NCBI RefSeq assembly: GCF_001612945.1
Contig: NZ_BDBK01000007.1
Location: 248,001-312,000 of the forward strand
Direction of reading: 5' to 3'
From: Nocardia inohanensis NBRC 100128
GTDB taxonomy: Bacteria; Actinomycetota; Actinomycetes; Mycobacteriales; Mycobacteriaceae
DNA length: 64,000 nucleotides
The translations under genes and the position numbers were made by a program. Numbering within the stretch: the stretch's first letter is position 1; each line of letters begins with the position of its first letter. Below, one piece after another: positions 16,391 to 25,343 of the stretch. The notes under the pieces were generated by a model that did no database searches, was not told the origin of the DNA, and saw only the letters and a list, made by a program, of their open reading frames with translations.

Positions 16391-16412
16391 TTGGCCGGCT
16401 GTGCCTTTCGGA

Positions 16413-18968
16413 CTACTCGCCCGAGGCGGCCGCCGGGGCGTCACCCGCGAGGGCGACGACCGGCTTGTCCTCGGCGGGCTCGTCCTTCTTGGTGAGCTTG
16501 GCCTTGGCGGTGAAGGTGAACTTGGCGTTCTCGCCCTGGCCTTCGCCGTCCCAGTTCTCGACGTCGACCACCACGATCTGACCGGCGCCCAGTTCGCCGA
16601 AGAGGATCTTCTCCGACAGCTGGTCCTCGATCTCGCGCTGAATGGTGCGACGCAGCGGACGGGCACCGAGCACCGGGTCGAAACCGCGCTTGGCCAGCAG
16701 CGACTTGGCCTGCGGGGTCAGCTCGATCTCCATGTCCTTGTTCCGCAGCTGGTTGGCGACGCGGCCGATCATCAGATCCACCATCTGGACGATCTGCTCG
16801 CTGGTCAGCTGGTGGAACACGATCACGTCGTCGATACGGTTCAGGAACTCCGGGCGGAAGTGCTTCTTCAGCTCGTCGTTGACCTTCTGCTTCATGCGCT
16901 CGTAGTTCGAGCCCTCGACATTGCTCTGGGTGAAGCCCAGGCCCACGGCCTTCGAGATGTCTTGGGTACCGAGGTTCGAGGTGAAGATCAGCACCGTGTT
17001 CTTGAAGTCGACCGTGCGACCCTGGCCGTCCGTCAGGCGACCGTCCTCGAGGACCTGCAACAGGGTGTTGTAGATCTCCTGGTGGGCCTTCTCGATCTCG
17101 TCGAAGAGCACGACCGAGAACGGCTTGCGACGCACCTTCTCGGTGAGCTGGCCGCCCTCTTCGTAGCCGACGTAGCCCGGAGGGGCACCGAAGAGCCGCG
17201 AAGCGGTGAAGCGGTCGTGGAACTCGCCCATATCGATCTGGATGAGCGCGTCGTCGTCGCCGAACAGGAAGTTCGCGAGCGCCTTGGAGAGCTCGGTCTT
17301 ACCCACACCGGACGGACCGGCGAAGATGAACGAGCCCGAGGGACGCTTCGGGTCCTTCAGACCGGCACGCGTACGGCGGATGGCCTTGGAGACGGCCTTG
17401 ACCGCATCCTCCTGGCCGATGATCCGGCGGTGCAGCTCGTCCTCCATGCGGAGCAGACGGGTGGTCTCCTCCTCGGTGAGCTTGAACACCGGAATACCGG
17501 TCCAGTTGGCCAGCACCTCCGCGATCTGCTCGTCGTCGACCTCGGCCACGACATCCAGATCGCCGGAGCGCCACTGCTTTTCGCGCTCGGCCCGCTTGGC
17601 GACGAGCTGCTTCTCCTTGTCACGCAGGCGCGCGGCCTTCTCGAAGTCCTGCGCGTCGATGGCGCTTTCCTTCTCGCGGCGGGCGTCGGCGATCTTGTCG
17701 TCGAATTCGCGCAGGTCCGGCGGTGCGGTCATGCGGCGGATGCGCATGCGCGCGCCCGCTTCGTCGATCAGGTCGATGGCCTTGTCCGGCAGGAACCGGT
17801 CGTTGATGTACCGGTCGGCCAGCGTCGCCGCCGCCACCAGCGCGGAGTCGGTGATCGAGACGCGGTGGTGCGCCTCGTACCGGTCGCGCAGGCCCTTGAG
17901 GATATTGATGGTGTGCTCGACCGTCGGCTCGCCGACCTGCACCGGCTGGAACCGGCGCTCCAGGGCGGCATCCTTCTCGATGTACTTGCGGTACTCGTCG
18001 AGGGTGGTGGCACCGATGGTCTGGAGCTCACCGCGGGCCAGCTTCGGCTTCAGGATGGAAGCCGCGTCGATCGCGCCCTCGGCGGCACCCGCACCCACGA
18101 GCGTGTGCAGCTCGTCGATGAACAGGATGATGTCGCCGCGGGTGTTGATCTCCTTGAGCACCTTCTTCAGGCGCTCTTCGAAGTCACCGCGGTAACGCGA
18201 ACCGGCGACCAGGGAACCCAGGTCGAGGGTGTAGAGCTGCTTGTCCTTCAGCGTCTCCGGCACCTCGCCGTTGACGATGGCCTGCGCGAGGCCCTCGACC
18301 ACGGCGGTCTTACCGACACCGGGCTCACCGATGAGGACGGGGTTGTTCTTGGTGCGGCGGCTCAGCACCTGCATCACGCGCTCGATTTCCTTCGAGCGGC
18401 CGATGACCGGGTCGAGCTTGCCTTCGAGAGCGGCCTGCGTCAGGTTGCGGCCGAACTGATCCAGCACCAGCGAGGTGGACGGCGTACCGGCCTCGCCCCG
18501 CGTGCCCGACTCCACGGCTTCCTTGCCGCCCTGGTACCCGGAGAGCAGCTGAATCACCTGCTGGCGCACGCGATTCAGATCCGCGCCCAGCTTGACCAGC
18601 ACCTGCGCCGCGACGCCCTCACCCTCGCGGATCAGGCCGAGCAGGATGTGCTCGGTGCCGATGTAGTTGTGGCCCAGCTGCAACGCCTCACGCAGCGACA
18701 GCTCGAGCACCTTCTTGGCGCGCGGGGTGAAGGGGATGTGACCGGACGGCGCCTGCTGGCCCTGCCCGATGATCTCCTCGACCTGCGAACGCACGCCCTC
18801 GAGCGAAATGCCCAGCGACTCCAGCGACTTGGCCGCGACGCCTTCGCCCTCGTGAATCAGACCCAGCAGGATGTGCTCGGTACCGATGTAGTTGTGGTTG
18901 AGCATCCTGGCCTCTTCTTGTGCCAGAACGACGACCCGCCTAGCGCGGTCGGTGAACCTCTCGAACAT
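16413..18968 (-). CDS. clpC: ATP-dependent Clp protease ATP-binding subunit ClpC
   Basis: An 851-residue Hsp100 unfoldase that feeds substrates to the ClpP1P2 peptidase and is essential in mycobacteria. Domain order: two N-terminal Clp repeats (residues about 1-145), AAA1 with Walker A GEPGVGKT, a UVR-type helical insert ([14 protein letters not shown]) in the middle domain, AAA2 with GPSGVGKT, and the C-terminal small domain. The final ~40 residues are acidic/Ala-rich. ATG 18968 has a GAGGGAG site. The 5' region holds a hairpin (19061-19086) and a possible -10 TAGAGT. Near-identical in layout to M. tuberculosis ClpC1. Confidence 0.97.
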   Translation of the reverse strand: MFERFTDRARRVVVLAQEEARMLNHNYIGTEHILLGLIHEGEGVAAKSLESLGISLEGVRSQVEEIIGQGQQAPSGHIPFTPRAKKVLELSLREALQLGHNYIGTEHILLGLIREGEGVAAQVLVKLGADLNRVRQQVIQLLSGYQGGKEAVESGTRGEAGTPSTSLVLDQFGRNLTQAALEGKLDPVIGRSKEIERVMQVLSRRTKNNPVLIGEPGVGKTAVVEGLAQAIVNGEVPETLKDKQLYTLDLGSLVAGSRYRGDFEERLKKVLKEINTRGDIILFIDELHTLVGAGAAEGAIDAASILKPKLARGELQTIGATTLDEYRKYIEKDAALERRFQPVQVGEPTVEHTINILKGLRDRYEAHHRVSITDSALVAAATLADRYINDRFLPDKAIDLIDEAGARMRIRRMTAPPDLREFDDKIADARREKESAIDAQDFEKAARLRDKEKQLVAKRAEREKQWRSGDLDVVAEVDDEQIAEVLANWTGIPVFKLTEEETTRLLRMEDELHRRIIGQEDAVKAVSKAIRRTRAGLKDPKRPSGSFIFAGPSGVGKTELSKALANFLFGDDDALIQIDMGEFHDRFTASRLFGAPPGYVGYEEGGQLTEKVRRKPFSVVLFDEIEKAHQEIYNTLLQVLEDGRLTDGQGRTVDFKNTVLIFTSNLGTQDISKAVGLGFTQSNVEGSNYERMKQKVNDELKKHFRPEFLNRIDDVIVFHQLTSEQIVQMVDLMIGRVANQLRNKDMEIELTPQAKSLLAKRGFDPVLGARPLRRTIQREIEDQLSEKILFGELGAGQIVVVDVENWDGEGQGENAKFTFTAKAKLTKKDEPAEDKPVVALAGDAPAAASGE

Positions 18969-19156
18969 CGCTCCCTCACTTCCTGCTCCGCTGTCAACGG
19001 CATCCGGCGCTTCAGTACCCGACTGTGCGCCAGCCTGCCATGAAGCCCTGGGGTTGCTTCCCCCGACTCCACTCTAGTTGTCGGGGTTCGCGCACGTCGC
19101 CCGTCCACCCTATTGCGAACCGGCGACAACACGAGTCATTAGGTCATAACGGGGCT

Positions 19157-19185
19157 GTAGCCGGGATCGTTTCCGTCCCGGCTAC
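19157..19185 (-). terminator. Terminator downstream of the lipase gene
   Basis: GTAGCCGGGA (19157-19166) and TCCCGGCTAC (19176-19185) form a perfect 10-bp stem with a 9-base loop, 33 bases beyond the lipase stop and before the clpC promoter region. Confidence 0.8.
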
Positions 19186-19218
19186 GCCCACAGCGAACAA
19201 ACCCGTCTGCTCGATCGG

Positions 19219-20169
19219 TTACCCGGTGAAGGGGGCTACGAACCCGCAGGACACATCACGCTGATGTTCCGGATCGAGACCGTTCAGGGCAAAGGCGGCG
19301 GCTCGCGGGCTGCCGGCGATGGCGAGATGGTCGGAGAGGTCGGTCGGGCAACCCTCCTGCACCACGTGGTTGACCGCGTTCGGGGCTTCGACCACGCCGA
19401 TCGAGTACGGCACCACCAATTCGTCGTAGATGCCGATGATGTTGGTGTAGGAGACGGTCGGGTCGTAGATGCCGTCGGAGTTGAGCTCGGTCATGAAATC
19501 CGCGCCGCCGGTCATCTGGGTGCAGGGGATGCAGACGCCGGCGGAGAGGACGGCGTCCACGTTCGAGACGCCCAGGGCCGAGGCATAGCCGCGGACCAGC
19601 TTCATCTGATCGCCGTAGGTGCCCAGCCAGGGGGCGGCCAGGGCGACGAAGTTCCCGACGTGGCCGGAACCGCCGAGGCGCTTGATGTAGTACTGGGCGA
19701 CGATATTGCCCTGCGAGTGGGCGATGAAGTCGACCTTCGCCGCGCCGGTGGAGACGCGGACGCGAGCCACGAAGGAGGCGAGTTCCTGCCCGCTGCTCTC
19801 GATCGATTTCATGCCGCCCATGGCGTTCAGCGGCCACGGAACATCCAGTGCGCCATAGGTCAGCGAGTAGACGCAGTAGCCCTCGTTGGCCAGCAGCGGG
19901 ACGTAGGCGCCCCAATTCGTCTGTGCCCCACCGGCGGTGCCGTGTACGAGCACCACGGGATCGGGATGCGCGGCGGTGGGCTTGCAGTTCCAGTCGTTCG
20001 AACCGGGAAGGGAGCCACCGGGATTGGACAGTTCGTAGGGGATGCCCGCGAAGAAGTTGTAGACCACCGGATATTCGGCGTGCGCGGAGCCCGCCACCGC
20101 CGTCCACAACCCAGCCAGAACCACCAGGATCAGCATCGATCCCGGCGTACGCCGCAGCATACGTCGCAT
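19219..20169 (-). CDS. Secreted lipase/esterase (triacylglycerol lipase family)
   Basis: A 316-residue secreted alpha/beta hydrolase. The Sec signal peptide covers about the first 32 residues and ends AGSAHA. The oxyanion-hole motif is VVLVHGTAGG, and the nucleophile elbow AHSQGN provides the catalytic Ser. The acid is likely in NIIGIYDELVVPY and the His in LSDHLAIAGS. It resembles the class 2 lipase/EstA type of Streptomyces and Nocardia. ATG 20169 follows a strong GGAGGGG site; the longer frame uses TTG. A GAACGCGTTC palindrome lies just upstream of the ribosome site. It has its own terminator. Confidence 0.92.
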   Translation of the reverse strand: MRRMLRRTPGSMLILVVLAGLWTAVAGSAHAEYPVVYNFFAGIPYELSNPGGSLPGSNDWNCKPTAAHPDPVVLVHGTAGGAQTNWGAYVPLLANEGYCVYSLTYGALDVPWPLNAMGGMKSIESSGQELASFVARVRVSTGAAKVDFIAHSQGNIVAQYYIKRLGGSGHVGNFVALAAPWLGTYGDQMKLVRGYASALGVSNVDAVLSAGVCIPCTQMTGGADFMTELNSDGIYDPTVSYTNIIGIYDELVVPYSIGVVEAPNAVNHVVQEGCPTDLSDHLAIAGSPRAAAFALNGLDPEHQRDVSCGFVAPFTG

Positions 20170-20184
20170 GGGCCCCTCCAAAAC

Positions 20185-20198
20185 TAGAACGCGTTCCG
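20185..20198. promoter_or_regulatory. Palindrome upstream of the lipase gene (KstR-like)
   Basis: TAGAACGCGTTCCG contains the perfect palindrome GAACGCGTTC and fits seven of the eight fixed positions of the KstR consensus TnnAACnnGTTnnA. It sits 15 bases before the lipase ATG, next to the ribosome site, so a bound TetR-type repressor could block transcription. Confidence 0.45.
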
Positions 20199-20322
20199 GA
20201 CAAGCTAACCGGAGCGCCGGCCAGCTCGGGGGTGTACCGGCGAGTAACTATTACAACGTGTTACGCACACAGCGAAAATGCGCCCCACCCGAGTGGGCGG
20301 AGCGCATGTTTCCTGCTGCCGA

Positions 20323-20946
20323 TCAGCGATTCCAGCCCTGCCCCGGCTGCACCGGGGCCTGCCCGAACTGCGTCGGAGCCGGACCGAACTGCGGCCCACC
20401 GGCCACCGCACCCGCCGGCGCCACACCGGAAGCCGAGTTCTGTGACTTGCCGTGCTGCACGCCCGCCACGAACAGCGCGCCCGTCAGTACCAGGAAGGCC
20501 AGCGTGTGCAGGATCGCGCGCAGCACGTTCCAGCGCACCCAGGAATCCTCGAACTGGGCGCGCACCGCCGCCAGATCGCCGATCTGGCCGACATCGCCAG
20601 CCGCGGCCAGCTGATCGTTGAGCGGCACGTTCAGGCCCGAGGTCACACCGAAGGCGATGATATTGAGCACCAGCGCCACCGCCAGCCAAACCAGCACGGT
20701 CCGAACGTCTTTGCCCAAATGCAGCGCCGCCGCCAGGATGCCGAACCCGACGGTGCCCATGAACCCGATCATGAACCACGGATTGATGATGACCACGTTG
20801 ATCTTCTGCATCACGTCGATGAAAGTGCGGTCATCGGACTGGTGCAGCGCGCCCATCACCGAGGTGGCGTAGGCGTAGAACACTCCGGCGATCAGACCGG
20901 TCGAAAGCGTCGCCGCGACCAGCGAGGCCATGCGAAGAGCGAACAT
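20323..20946 (-). CDS. DUF1772 (anthrone oxygenase-like) membrane protein
   Basis: A 207-residue membrane protein. Four hydrophobic helices are visible (starting near residues 5, 50, 82 and 147). Family features include LIAGVFYAYATSVMGAL, NPWFMIGFMGTVGFGI and NVPLNDQL, followed by FEDSWVRWNVLRA and HTLAF, as in DUF1772 proteins. Function is unknown; some relatives are called anthrone oxygenases. A 40-residue Gly/Pro/Gln-rich tail follows the last helix. It starts at ATG 20946 behind AGGAG. Confidence 0.85.
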   Translation of the reverse strand: MFALRMASLVAATLSTGLIAGVFYAYATSVMGALHQSDDRTFIDVMQKINVVIINPWFMIGFMGTVGFGILAAALHLGKDVRTVLVWLAVALVLNIIAFGVTSGLNVPLNDQLAAAGDVGQIGDLAAVRAQFEDSWVRWNVLRAILHTLAFLVLTGALFVAGVQHGKSQNSASGVAPAGAVAGGPQFGPAPTQFGQAPVQPGQGWNR

Positions 20947-21068
20947 TAGTGGATCTCCTGACTGGGTCTGTTCCCCGCCGAAATCTTCGGGGGATCAATG
21001 ACTTCCAGTCAACCGCCGGGAGCTCGCACGCTCCATCGCTCAGAAGCTCGCGCGCATGAGCTTCCGTC

Positions 21069-21692
21069 TCACAGGTCGCGTTCGGAGATCACACCGCTGC
21101 GCAGGGCCAGGTTCGCCAGCTGCACCCGCTTGGCGTTCTGCGGCAGGTCCTCCACGCCGAACTTCGCGAAGAGCGCCCGCAGATGGGTCTTGATGGCGTC
21201 CACACTCAGGAACAGCTCCGCCGCGATCTGCTGATTGGAGGCGGGCGAGGCGAAACCGTCATTGCCGCGCAGCGGGCGGCACAGCGCCACCAGCACCGAG
21301 CGCTGGGTCTCGGTCAGCGAGCGCAGCGTGGGCAGGCCGCCGGTGGAGGTCTGCGTGATATCGCCTGCGGCGCCGCTGAAGTCGTGATAGGTGATCCGCG
21401 AGGTGCCCATCCGGATGACATCGCCGGGTTGCAGCCGATGCCGGCCCACCAGGCGGTCGCCGTTGACGAAGGTGCCGTTGCGGGAGAGCCCGTCGTCGAC
21501 GATGGTCCAGTGCGGGCCCAGGTATTCGGCGGTCGCGTGCAGCCGCGACACCTCGACATCCCAGAACAGCGAAAGATCGGCCTGCGGGGAGCGGCCGATG
21601 GTGATGCGAGGCTGATCAGGGGTCAGCATCAGCTCGTGCTGGCGCCCCTCATGATCCTTCACTCGCAGGAGTGAACCGTGAAATGCGGTCAC
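21069..21692 (-). CDS. FHA domain protein with LuxR-type helix-turn-helix
   Basis: A 207-residue protein with two parts. Residues about 28-100 form a forkhead-associated domain that binds phosphothreonine: RITIGRSPQADLSL (Arg for phosphate), VSRLHA (Ser/His core) and SRNGTFVNG. Residues about 123-195 read like a LuxR-type DNA-binding domain: LTETQRSVLVALCRPL, then SNQQIAAELFLSVDAIKTHLRALFAKFGV. No transmembrane segment is seen. The combination suggests a DNA-binding protein whose partners or activity depend on Ser/Thr kinase signalling. The co-oriented lsr2 lies upstream at some distance; no operon is apparent. Confidence 0.88.
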   Translation of the reverse strand: MTAFHGSLLRVKDHEGRQHELMLTPDQPRITIGRSPQADLSLFWDVEVSRLHATAEYLGPHWTIVDDGLSRNGTFVNGDRLVGRHRLQPGDVIRMGTSRITYHDFSGAAGDITQTSTGGLPTLRSLTETQRSVLVALCRPLRGNDGFASPASNQQIAAELFLSVDAIKTHLRALFAKFGVEDLPQNAKRVQLANLALRSGVISERDL

Positions 21693-21840
21693 TGCGCCGA
21701 TACCTTCTCTCTACACCCAGCCAGTGACATCATGCACACAGTTTCAATGGTGCCTGCCCGCTTCGGCCCGAGCAAGATCGTGGGTCGCAGATGGGCACCG
21801 GTCACCCATCAGAGTTATGCGCAAAGCGTATGAATAAACC

Positions 21841-21879
21841 ACTGCCGCCCGGGTTCGCACGAAACACCCGAGCGGCAGT
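21841..21879 (-). terminator. Terminator downstream of lsr2
   Basis: ACTGCCGCCCGGGT (21841-21854) pairs with ACCCGAGCGGCAGT (21866-21879) with one mismatch. The hairpin begins 11 bases past the lsr2 stop. Confidence 0.75.
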
Positions 21880-21890
21880 CGAATCGGCGA

Positions 21891-22256
21891 CTAGTTCTTG
21901 ACAGCAGCCTTGTTGTAGGCCTCGGTGATGTCCGCGGAGATACGACCGCGCGCCGAAACCTTGTGTCCATTACGACGCGCCCATTCCCGAATGGCGGCGC
22001 TCTGTTCACGATCGATGGAGATCCGGCCCTTGGGCGCAGCGCCCGCGGCACCGGCGGCCACCTTGGTACGGCGGCGCCCGCTCACCCGGCGCGCGCTGGA
22101 AACCCAGACCTCGAGCCCGTCCCGCAGCTTGGCCGCATTCTCCGTCGACAGGTCGATCTCGTACGAGACGCCATCGATAGCGAACTCGATGGTCTCGTCC
22201 GCGATGGACTCACCGTCGACATCGTCGATCAAGCTAACGGTGACCTTCTTTGCCAT
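21891..22256 (-). CDS. lsr2: Nucleoid-associated protein Lsr2
   Basis: A 121-residue H-NS-like xenogeneic silencer that coats AT-rich DNA. The N-terminal oligomerisation domain starts [16 protein letters not shown] and includes [13 protein letters not shown]. The C-terminal DNA-binding domain carries [18 protein letters not shown], whose RGR is the AT-hook-like minor-groove motif. Length and sequence are standard for the family. ATG 22256 gives the conserved N-terminus; the longer frame is not supported. It lies next to lysS in the same order as in M. tuberculosis. Confidence 0.96.
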   Translation of the reverse strand: MAKKVTVSLIDDVDGESIADETIEFAIDGVSYEIDLSTENAAKLRDGLEVWVSSARRVSGRRRTKVAAGAAGAAPKGRISIDREQSAAIREWARRNGHKVSARGRISADITEAYNKAAVKN

Positions 22257-22373
22257 GAGATGAACGTCCTCTCGAAATCGTGCGACCCGCATAGTTAGGC
22301 CGATTACCCGAACCCAGAATAGCGCTAATTGCAATACTCCCAGAACGGGCCTCGACAATGCAATCCAGCGAAC

Positions 22374-23936
22374 TCAGCGAGTCGATGGACGCACAATTGG
22401 AAAGAGTATCGTTTCCCGGATTCCCAAGCCAGTCAGGGCCATCAGCAAACGATCGATACCCATACCGGTTCCGGTCGTCGGCGGCATACCGTGCTCCATC
22501 GCGGCGAGGAAGTCCTCGTCCAGCCGCATAGCTTCGTCATCACCGGCGGCGGCCAAACGCGCCTGATCAACGAATCGTTCACGCTGGATGACCGGATCCA
22601 CGAGTTCGGAATATCCGGTGGCGAGTTCGAACCCGCGCACATAGAGATCCCACTTCTCGGTAACCCCAGGTTTGCTGCGATGCTGACGCGTCAACGGAGA
22701 GGTCTCCACCGGGAAGTCACGCACGAAAGTCGGGGCGTAGAGCTTGTCGCCGTAGACGTGCTCCCACAGTTCCTCGACGAGTTTGCCGTGACCGTAGCCC
22801 TTGTCCTGCGGAATTTCCAGACCCACCCGATCGGCGAGCGCCAGCAATTCCTGCACCGAAGTTTCCGGCGTGACCTCGACACCGATCTGCTCCGAGAGCG
22901 ACGGGTACATCTCGACCGTCGTCCACTCGCCGGACAGGTCATATTCGGTGCCATCGGCAAGGGTCACCACGAGCGTGCCGTAGACCTCCTGCGCGACTTC
23001 CTGGATCAATTCGCGCATCATCTTCGCGGAATCGTCGTAGGTGCCGTACGCCTCGTAGGTTTCCAGCATTGCGAACTCCGGCGAATGCGTGGAGTCCGCG
23101 CCTTCGTTTCGGAAGTTCCGGTTGACCTCGAACACCTTCTCCAGGCCACCGACCACACAGCGCTTCAGGAACAGCTCCGGCGCGATACGCAGGAACAACT
23201 CCATATCGAGGGCATTGGAATGGGTGGCGAACGGACGCGCCGCGGCGCCACCGTGGATGGTCTGCAACATGGGGGTCTCGACCTCGAGGAAACCCCTGCG
23301 CTCCAAGGCATTTCGCAGCGCGCGCACGGCCTTGACGCGAGTGCGCGCCATTTCCCGGGCCTCCGGGCGCACGATCAGATCGACATAGCGCTGGCGGACG
23401 CGGGCCTCTTCCGACATCTCCTTGTGCGCCACCGGCATCGGGCGCAGCGCCTTGGCGGCCATCTGCCACTCGTCGGCCATCACGCTCAATTCGCCGGTGC
23501 GGGAAGCGATCACCTCACCGTGCACGTAGACGAAGTCGCCCAGGTCCACATCGGACTTCCATGCGGCCAGCGCATCCGCGCCGACGCCGTTCAGGCTGAT
23601 CATGGCCTGGAGCTTGGTGCCGTCGCCCTCCTGGAGGGTGGCGAAACACAGCTTGCCGGTATTGCGGACGAAAATGACACGGCCCGCGATTCCGACCACC
23701 TGACCGGTTTGGGAATCCGCTTCGAGATCGGGATACGCCGCGCGAATTTCGGCGAGCGAGTGCGTCCGGGGAACCACGACCGGATAGGCGTCACGGCCCT
23801 GTTCGAGCAACCGTTCCCGCTTCTCCCGGCGAATCCGCATCTGCTCGGGGACATCGTGCTCGACAGCGTCCTTCGCACGGGTTTGCCCAGCAGGAGCCGT
23901 GTTGCTACCGGTGGAAGTGGGGTTGGGGGTGCTCAC
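22374..23936 (-). CDS. lysS: Lysyl-tRNA synthetase (class II)
   Basis: A 520-residue class II synthetase that charges tRNA-Lys. The OB-fold anticodon-binding domain spans about residues 55-170 ([18 protein letters not shown]). Motif 1 lies near [10 protein letters not shown], motif 2 is [18 protein letters not shown], and motif 3 is [15 protein letters not shown] near the end. The N-terminal ~25 residues are a variable Ser/Thr/Pro-rich tail. GTG 23936 is preferred over TTG 23945, though neither has a clear ribosome site. Cytoplasmic. Confidence 0.95.
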   Translation of the reverse strand: MSTPNPTSTGSNTAPAGQTRAKDAVEHDVPEQMRIRREKRERLLEQGRDAYPVVVPRTHSLAEIRAAYPDLEADSQTGQVVGIAGRVIFVRNTGKLCFATLQEGDGTKLQAMISLNGVGADALAAWKSDVDLGDFVYVHGEVIASRTGELSVMADEWQMAAKALRPMPVAHKEMSEEARVRQRYVDLIVRPEAREMARTRVKAVRALRNALERRGFLEVETPMLQTIHGGAAARPFATHSNALDMELFLRIAPELFLKRCVVGGLEKVFEVNRNFRNEGADSTHSPEFAMLETYEAYGTYDDSAKMMRELIQEVAQEVYGTLVVTLADGTEYDLSGEWTTVEMYPSLSEQIGVEVTPETSVQELLALADRVGLEIPQDKGYGHGKLVEELWEHVYGDKLYAPTFVRDFPVETSPLTRQHRSKPGVTEKWDLYVRGFELATGYSELVDPVIQRERFVDQARLAAAGDDEAMRLDEDFLAAMEHGMPPTTGTGMGIDRLLMALTGLGIRETILFPIVRPSTR

Positions 23937-23951
23937 GGGTTTCAAGGGTAT

Positions 23952-23982
23952 ATGGCGCGGGAAAGCGATTTTCCCGCGCCAT
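23952..23982. terminator. Terminator between the cysteine dioxygenase operon and lysS
   Basis: ATGGCGCGGGAAA (23952-23964) pairs perfectly with TTTCCCGCGCCAT (23970-23982) around a 5-base loop. It follows the rhodanese gene and ends just before the lysS start. Confidence 0.82.
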
Positions 23983-24042
23983 GGGTCAGCGGGTGCGCAA
24001 GCGGGCTCGCGGGCCGAAGCCCCCGCGAGTTACGCGAGTTGC

Positions 24043-24474
24043 CTACAACCAGGCGAGCGTCGCGACCTCGCGCTGGAAGTGCGGGGCGGCCGCTGCCACA
24101 TTGAGCAGTCCGGCGGCCTTCGCGGCCTGGTATCCGCCCACCAGATCGGTGGCGCGGCGCAGGCCCAGCTGCTGTAGCGAGGCGGCGGCCAGGCTCGAGG
24201 TGTAGCCCTCCGAGCAGAGGATGATCCATTCCACGTCGTGGTCCTCGGCCAGCGCCAGGCGCGCGGAGCTGGTCGGATCCAGCCGCCATTCCAGGACATT
24301 GCGCTCGATGACGAGCGCGCCGGGGAAGGTGCCCTCCTTCAGGCGCTGCGCCTGCGGGCGAATATCCACCAGAATCGCACCGCGCGCGATGGCCTGCGGC
24401 AATTCGTAGGCGTAGATCCGTCGCAGCGTCTCGCGCGCCTGAGCGAGCATGCCGTCGATGGTCAAGTGCGTCAT
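24043..24474 (-). CDS. Rhodanese-like domain protein
   Basis: A 143-residue single rhodanese domain. Seen: GAILVDIRPQAQRLKEGTFPGALVIERNVLEW and the active-site loop ILCSEGYTSSLAA, whose Cys would carry the persulfide, then GLRRATDLVGGYQAAKAAG. It probably transfers sulfane sulfur. Its ATG overlaps the cysteine dioxygenase stop as ATGA, so the two are coupled in cysteine sulfur catabolism. A strong terminator follows. Confidence 0.9.
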   Translation of the reverse strand: MTHLTIDGMLAQARETLRRIYAYELPQAIARGAILVDIRPQAQRLKEGTFPGALVIERNVLEWRLDPTSSARLALAEDHDVEWIILCSEGYTSSLAAASLQQLGLRRATDLVGGYQAAKAAGLLNVAAAAPHFQREVATLAWL

Positions 24475-25091
24475 TCGAGTTCGCCTTCGGGCTGATCGGT
24501 CAGGACGGAACGGGTACGCCGCAGGGTGCCGTGGCCGGTGACCTCGTAATAGGACATGGCCGTCAGCGGCGGCGAATAGGCGTGCACGCTCAAAGTCGGA
24601 TTCAACGGGCCGGTGATACCGGCCTCCTCGGCCGGCGCGCGGACCACGTCGTGCACCCAGCCGAGCGGGAAAGACGCCTGATCGCCCGCGGTGAGGGTGC
24701 GGCGGCGCAATTCCTGGCCATTCCAGCGATATTCGGAAAGGGCGCCGGAGAGGACGGTCAGCGCGCCCAGCGAACCGGCGTGATCGTGCAGTTCGGTGTA
24801 CTTGCCCTCGGCCCAGCTGATCAGCCAGAGATCGACCTCGTCATCGGCGATCAGCCTTGCGGCCCAACGGTTTTCGGTCGGCCACAGGCCACTCTGCGGG
24901 AGCAGGTGATCGTAGCGGCCCTCCAGGACGTCCTGCGCCCCCTCATCTGTCAGGCGCAGCAGATCCGCCGGGCGGAGCCGGGTGGGGAGAGCCGAGGCGG
25001 TGGCCCGTTCGGTTACCTCGGGCAGCAGACGCGAAGTACCGGCGGCACGGGCCGAATCGTTCGTGGATAGCGAAACAAAAGAAGATCGCAT
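24471..25091 (-). CDS. Cysteine dioxygenase (cupin, type I)
   Basis: A 206-residue cupin that oxidises cysteine to cysteine sulfinate with O2 and Fe(II). The three-His iron site is seen in TELHDHAGSLGALTVLSG (two His) and GWVHDVV (third His); SVHAYSPPLTAMSYYEV carries the substrate Tyr region. The mammalian Cys of the Cys-Tyr crosslink is replaced by Gly (SGAL), as is usual in bacteria. The first ~35 residues are poorly conserved. ATG 25091 has a GGAG site 8 bases upstream. The 5' leader holds a Cys-rich mini-ORF and alternative hairpins, implying cysteine-dependent attenuation. Confidence 0.92.
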   Translation of the reverse strand: MRSSFVSLSTNDSARAAGTSRLLPEVTERATASALPTRLRPADLLRLTDEGAQDVLEGRYDHLLPQSGLWPTENRWAARLIADDEVDLWLISWAEGKYTELHDHAGSLGALTVLSGALSEYRWNGQELRRRTLTAGDQASFPLGWVHDVVRAPAEEAGITGPLNPTLSVHAYSPPLTAMSYYEVTGHGTLRRTRSVLTDQPEGELE

Positions 25092-25136
25092 GAGCGAAAC
25101 TCCAGGAGGTGTGTAAATGGCCGGGGGCTATACGAA

Positions 25137-25170
25137 GCCTCGACGACCGTCGAGGCGAGTCAGCCTCGAC
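25137..25170 (-). promoter_or_regulatory. Alternative-hairpin attenuator upstream of cysteine dioxygenase
   Basis: On the minus strand the leader contains three 8-base elements. A is GTCGAGGC (25170-25163), which overlaps the second Cys codon and the two codons after it. B is GCCTCGAC (25156-25149). C is GTCGAGGC (25144-25137). B can pair perfectly with either A or C, never both, and the mini-ORF stop codon lies in the A-B loop. Stalling at the Cys codons would cover A and free B for C; completed translation would cover A and part of B. A further element in the mini-ORF, CCAGGAG (25181-25175), can pair with CTCCTGG (25108-25102) at the ribosome site. Confidence 0.75.
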
Positions 25171-25189
25171 AACACTCCTGGGTGCTCAT
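25160..25189 (-). CDS. Leader peptide MSTQECCRG with tandem cysteine codons
   Basis: A nine-codon ORF (ATG to TGA) encoding MSTQECCRG, with two adjacent TGT codons, 68 bases upstream of the cysteine dioxygenase start on the same strand. A possible -10 TAGACT (25214-25209) lies about 19 bases before its ATG, so the RNA would start only about 10 bases before the ORF and it would be translated almost leaderless. Polycysteine leader ORFs acting as cysteine-responsive attenuators are known in mycobacteria; the function here is inferred from layout. Confidence 0.75.
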   Translation of the reverse strand: MSTQECCRG

Positions 25190-25208
25190 GCGCGAATACA
25201 CGTCGGCG

Positions 25209-25214
25209 AGTCTA
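25209..25214 (-). promoter_or_regulatory. Putative -10 element for the cysteine dioxygenase leader RNA
   Basis: TAGACT on the minus strand fits the actinobacterial -10 TAnnnT and would place the RNA start close to the leader ORF. No convincing -35 was found. Confidence 0.4.
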
Positions 25215-25267
25215 ACAGCGCATCTCCGGGATGCAACAGACCCTCCCGGAGACGACTGGATCACAAG

Positions 25268-25322
25268 TGGGGGCCGCCCCCCACAGCGGAAGGGGGTCCG
25301 GGGGCCTGACCCCCGGACCCCT
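25268..25322 (-). terminator. Double GC hairpin terminator after coaX
   Basis: Two consecutive hairpins. GTGGGGG/CCCCCAC lies in 25268-25283. A longer stem has arms from about 25291-25304 and 25310-25322, with a 5-base loop and one extra G. They lie 22 bases beyond the coaX stop and separate it from the cysteine dioxygenase promoter. Confidence 0.75.
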
Positions 25323-25343
25323 GCTCTCGCTGCGCCGAAGCGC

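Noticed and set aside
16377..19043. Long plus-strand open frame (888 codons)
   Set aside because: It is the antisense shadow of clpC; the translation is rich in Arg/Leu/Asp repeats without domains, as expected in GC-rich DNA.
22329..24104. Plus-strand open frame of 591 codons
   Set aside because: Antisense to lysS; no recognisable domain.
25268..25322. Mobile-element inverted repeat
   Set aside because: The GC hairpins resemble ordinary actinobacterial terminators also seen near 28560 and 59388; no transposase or target duplication is present.
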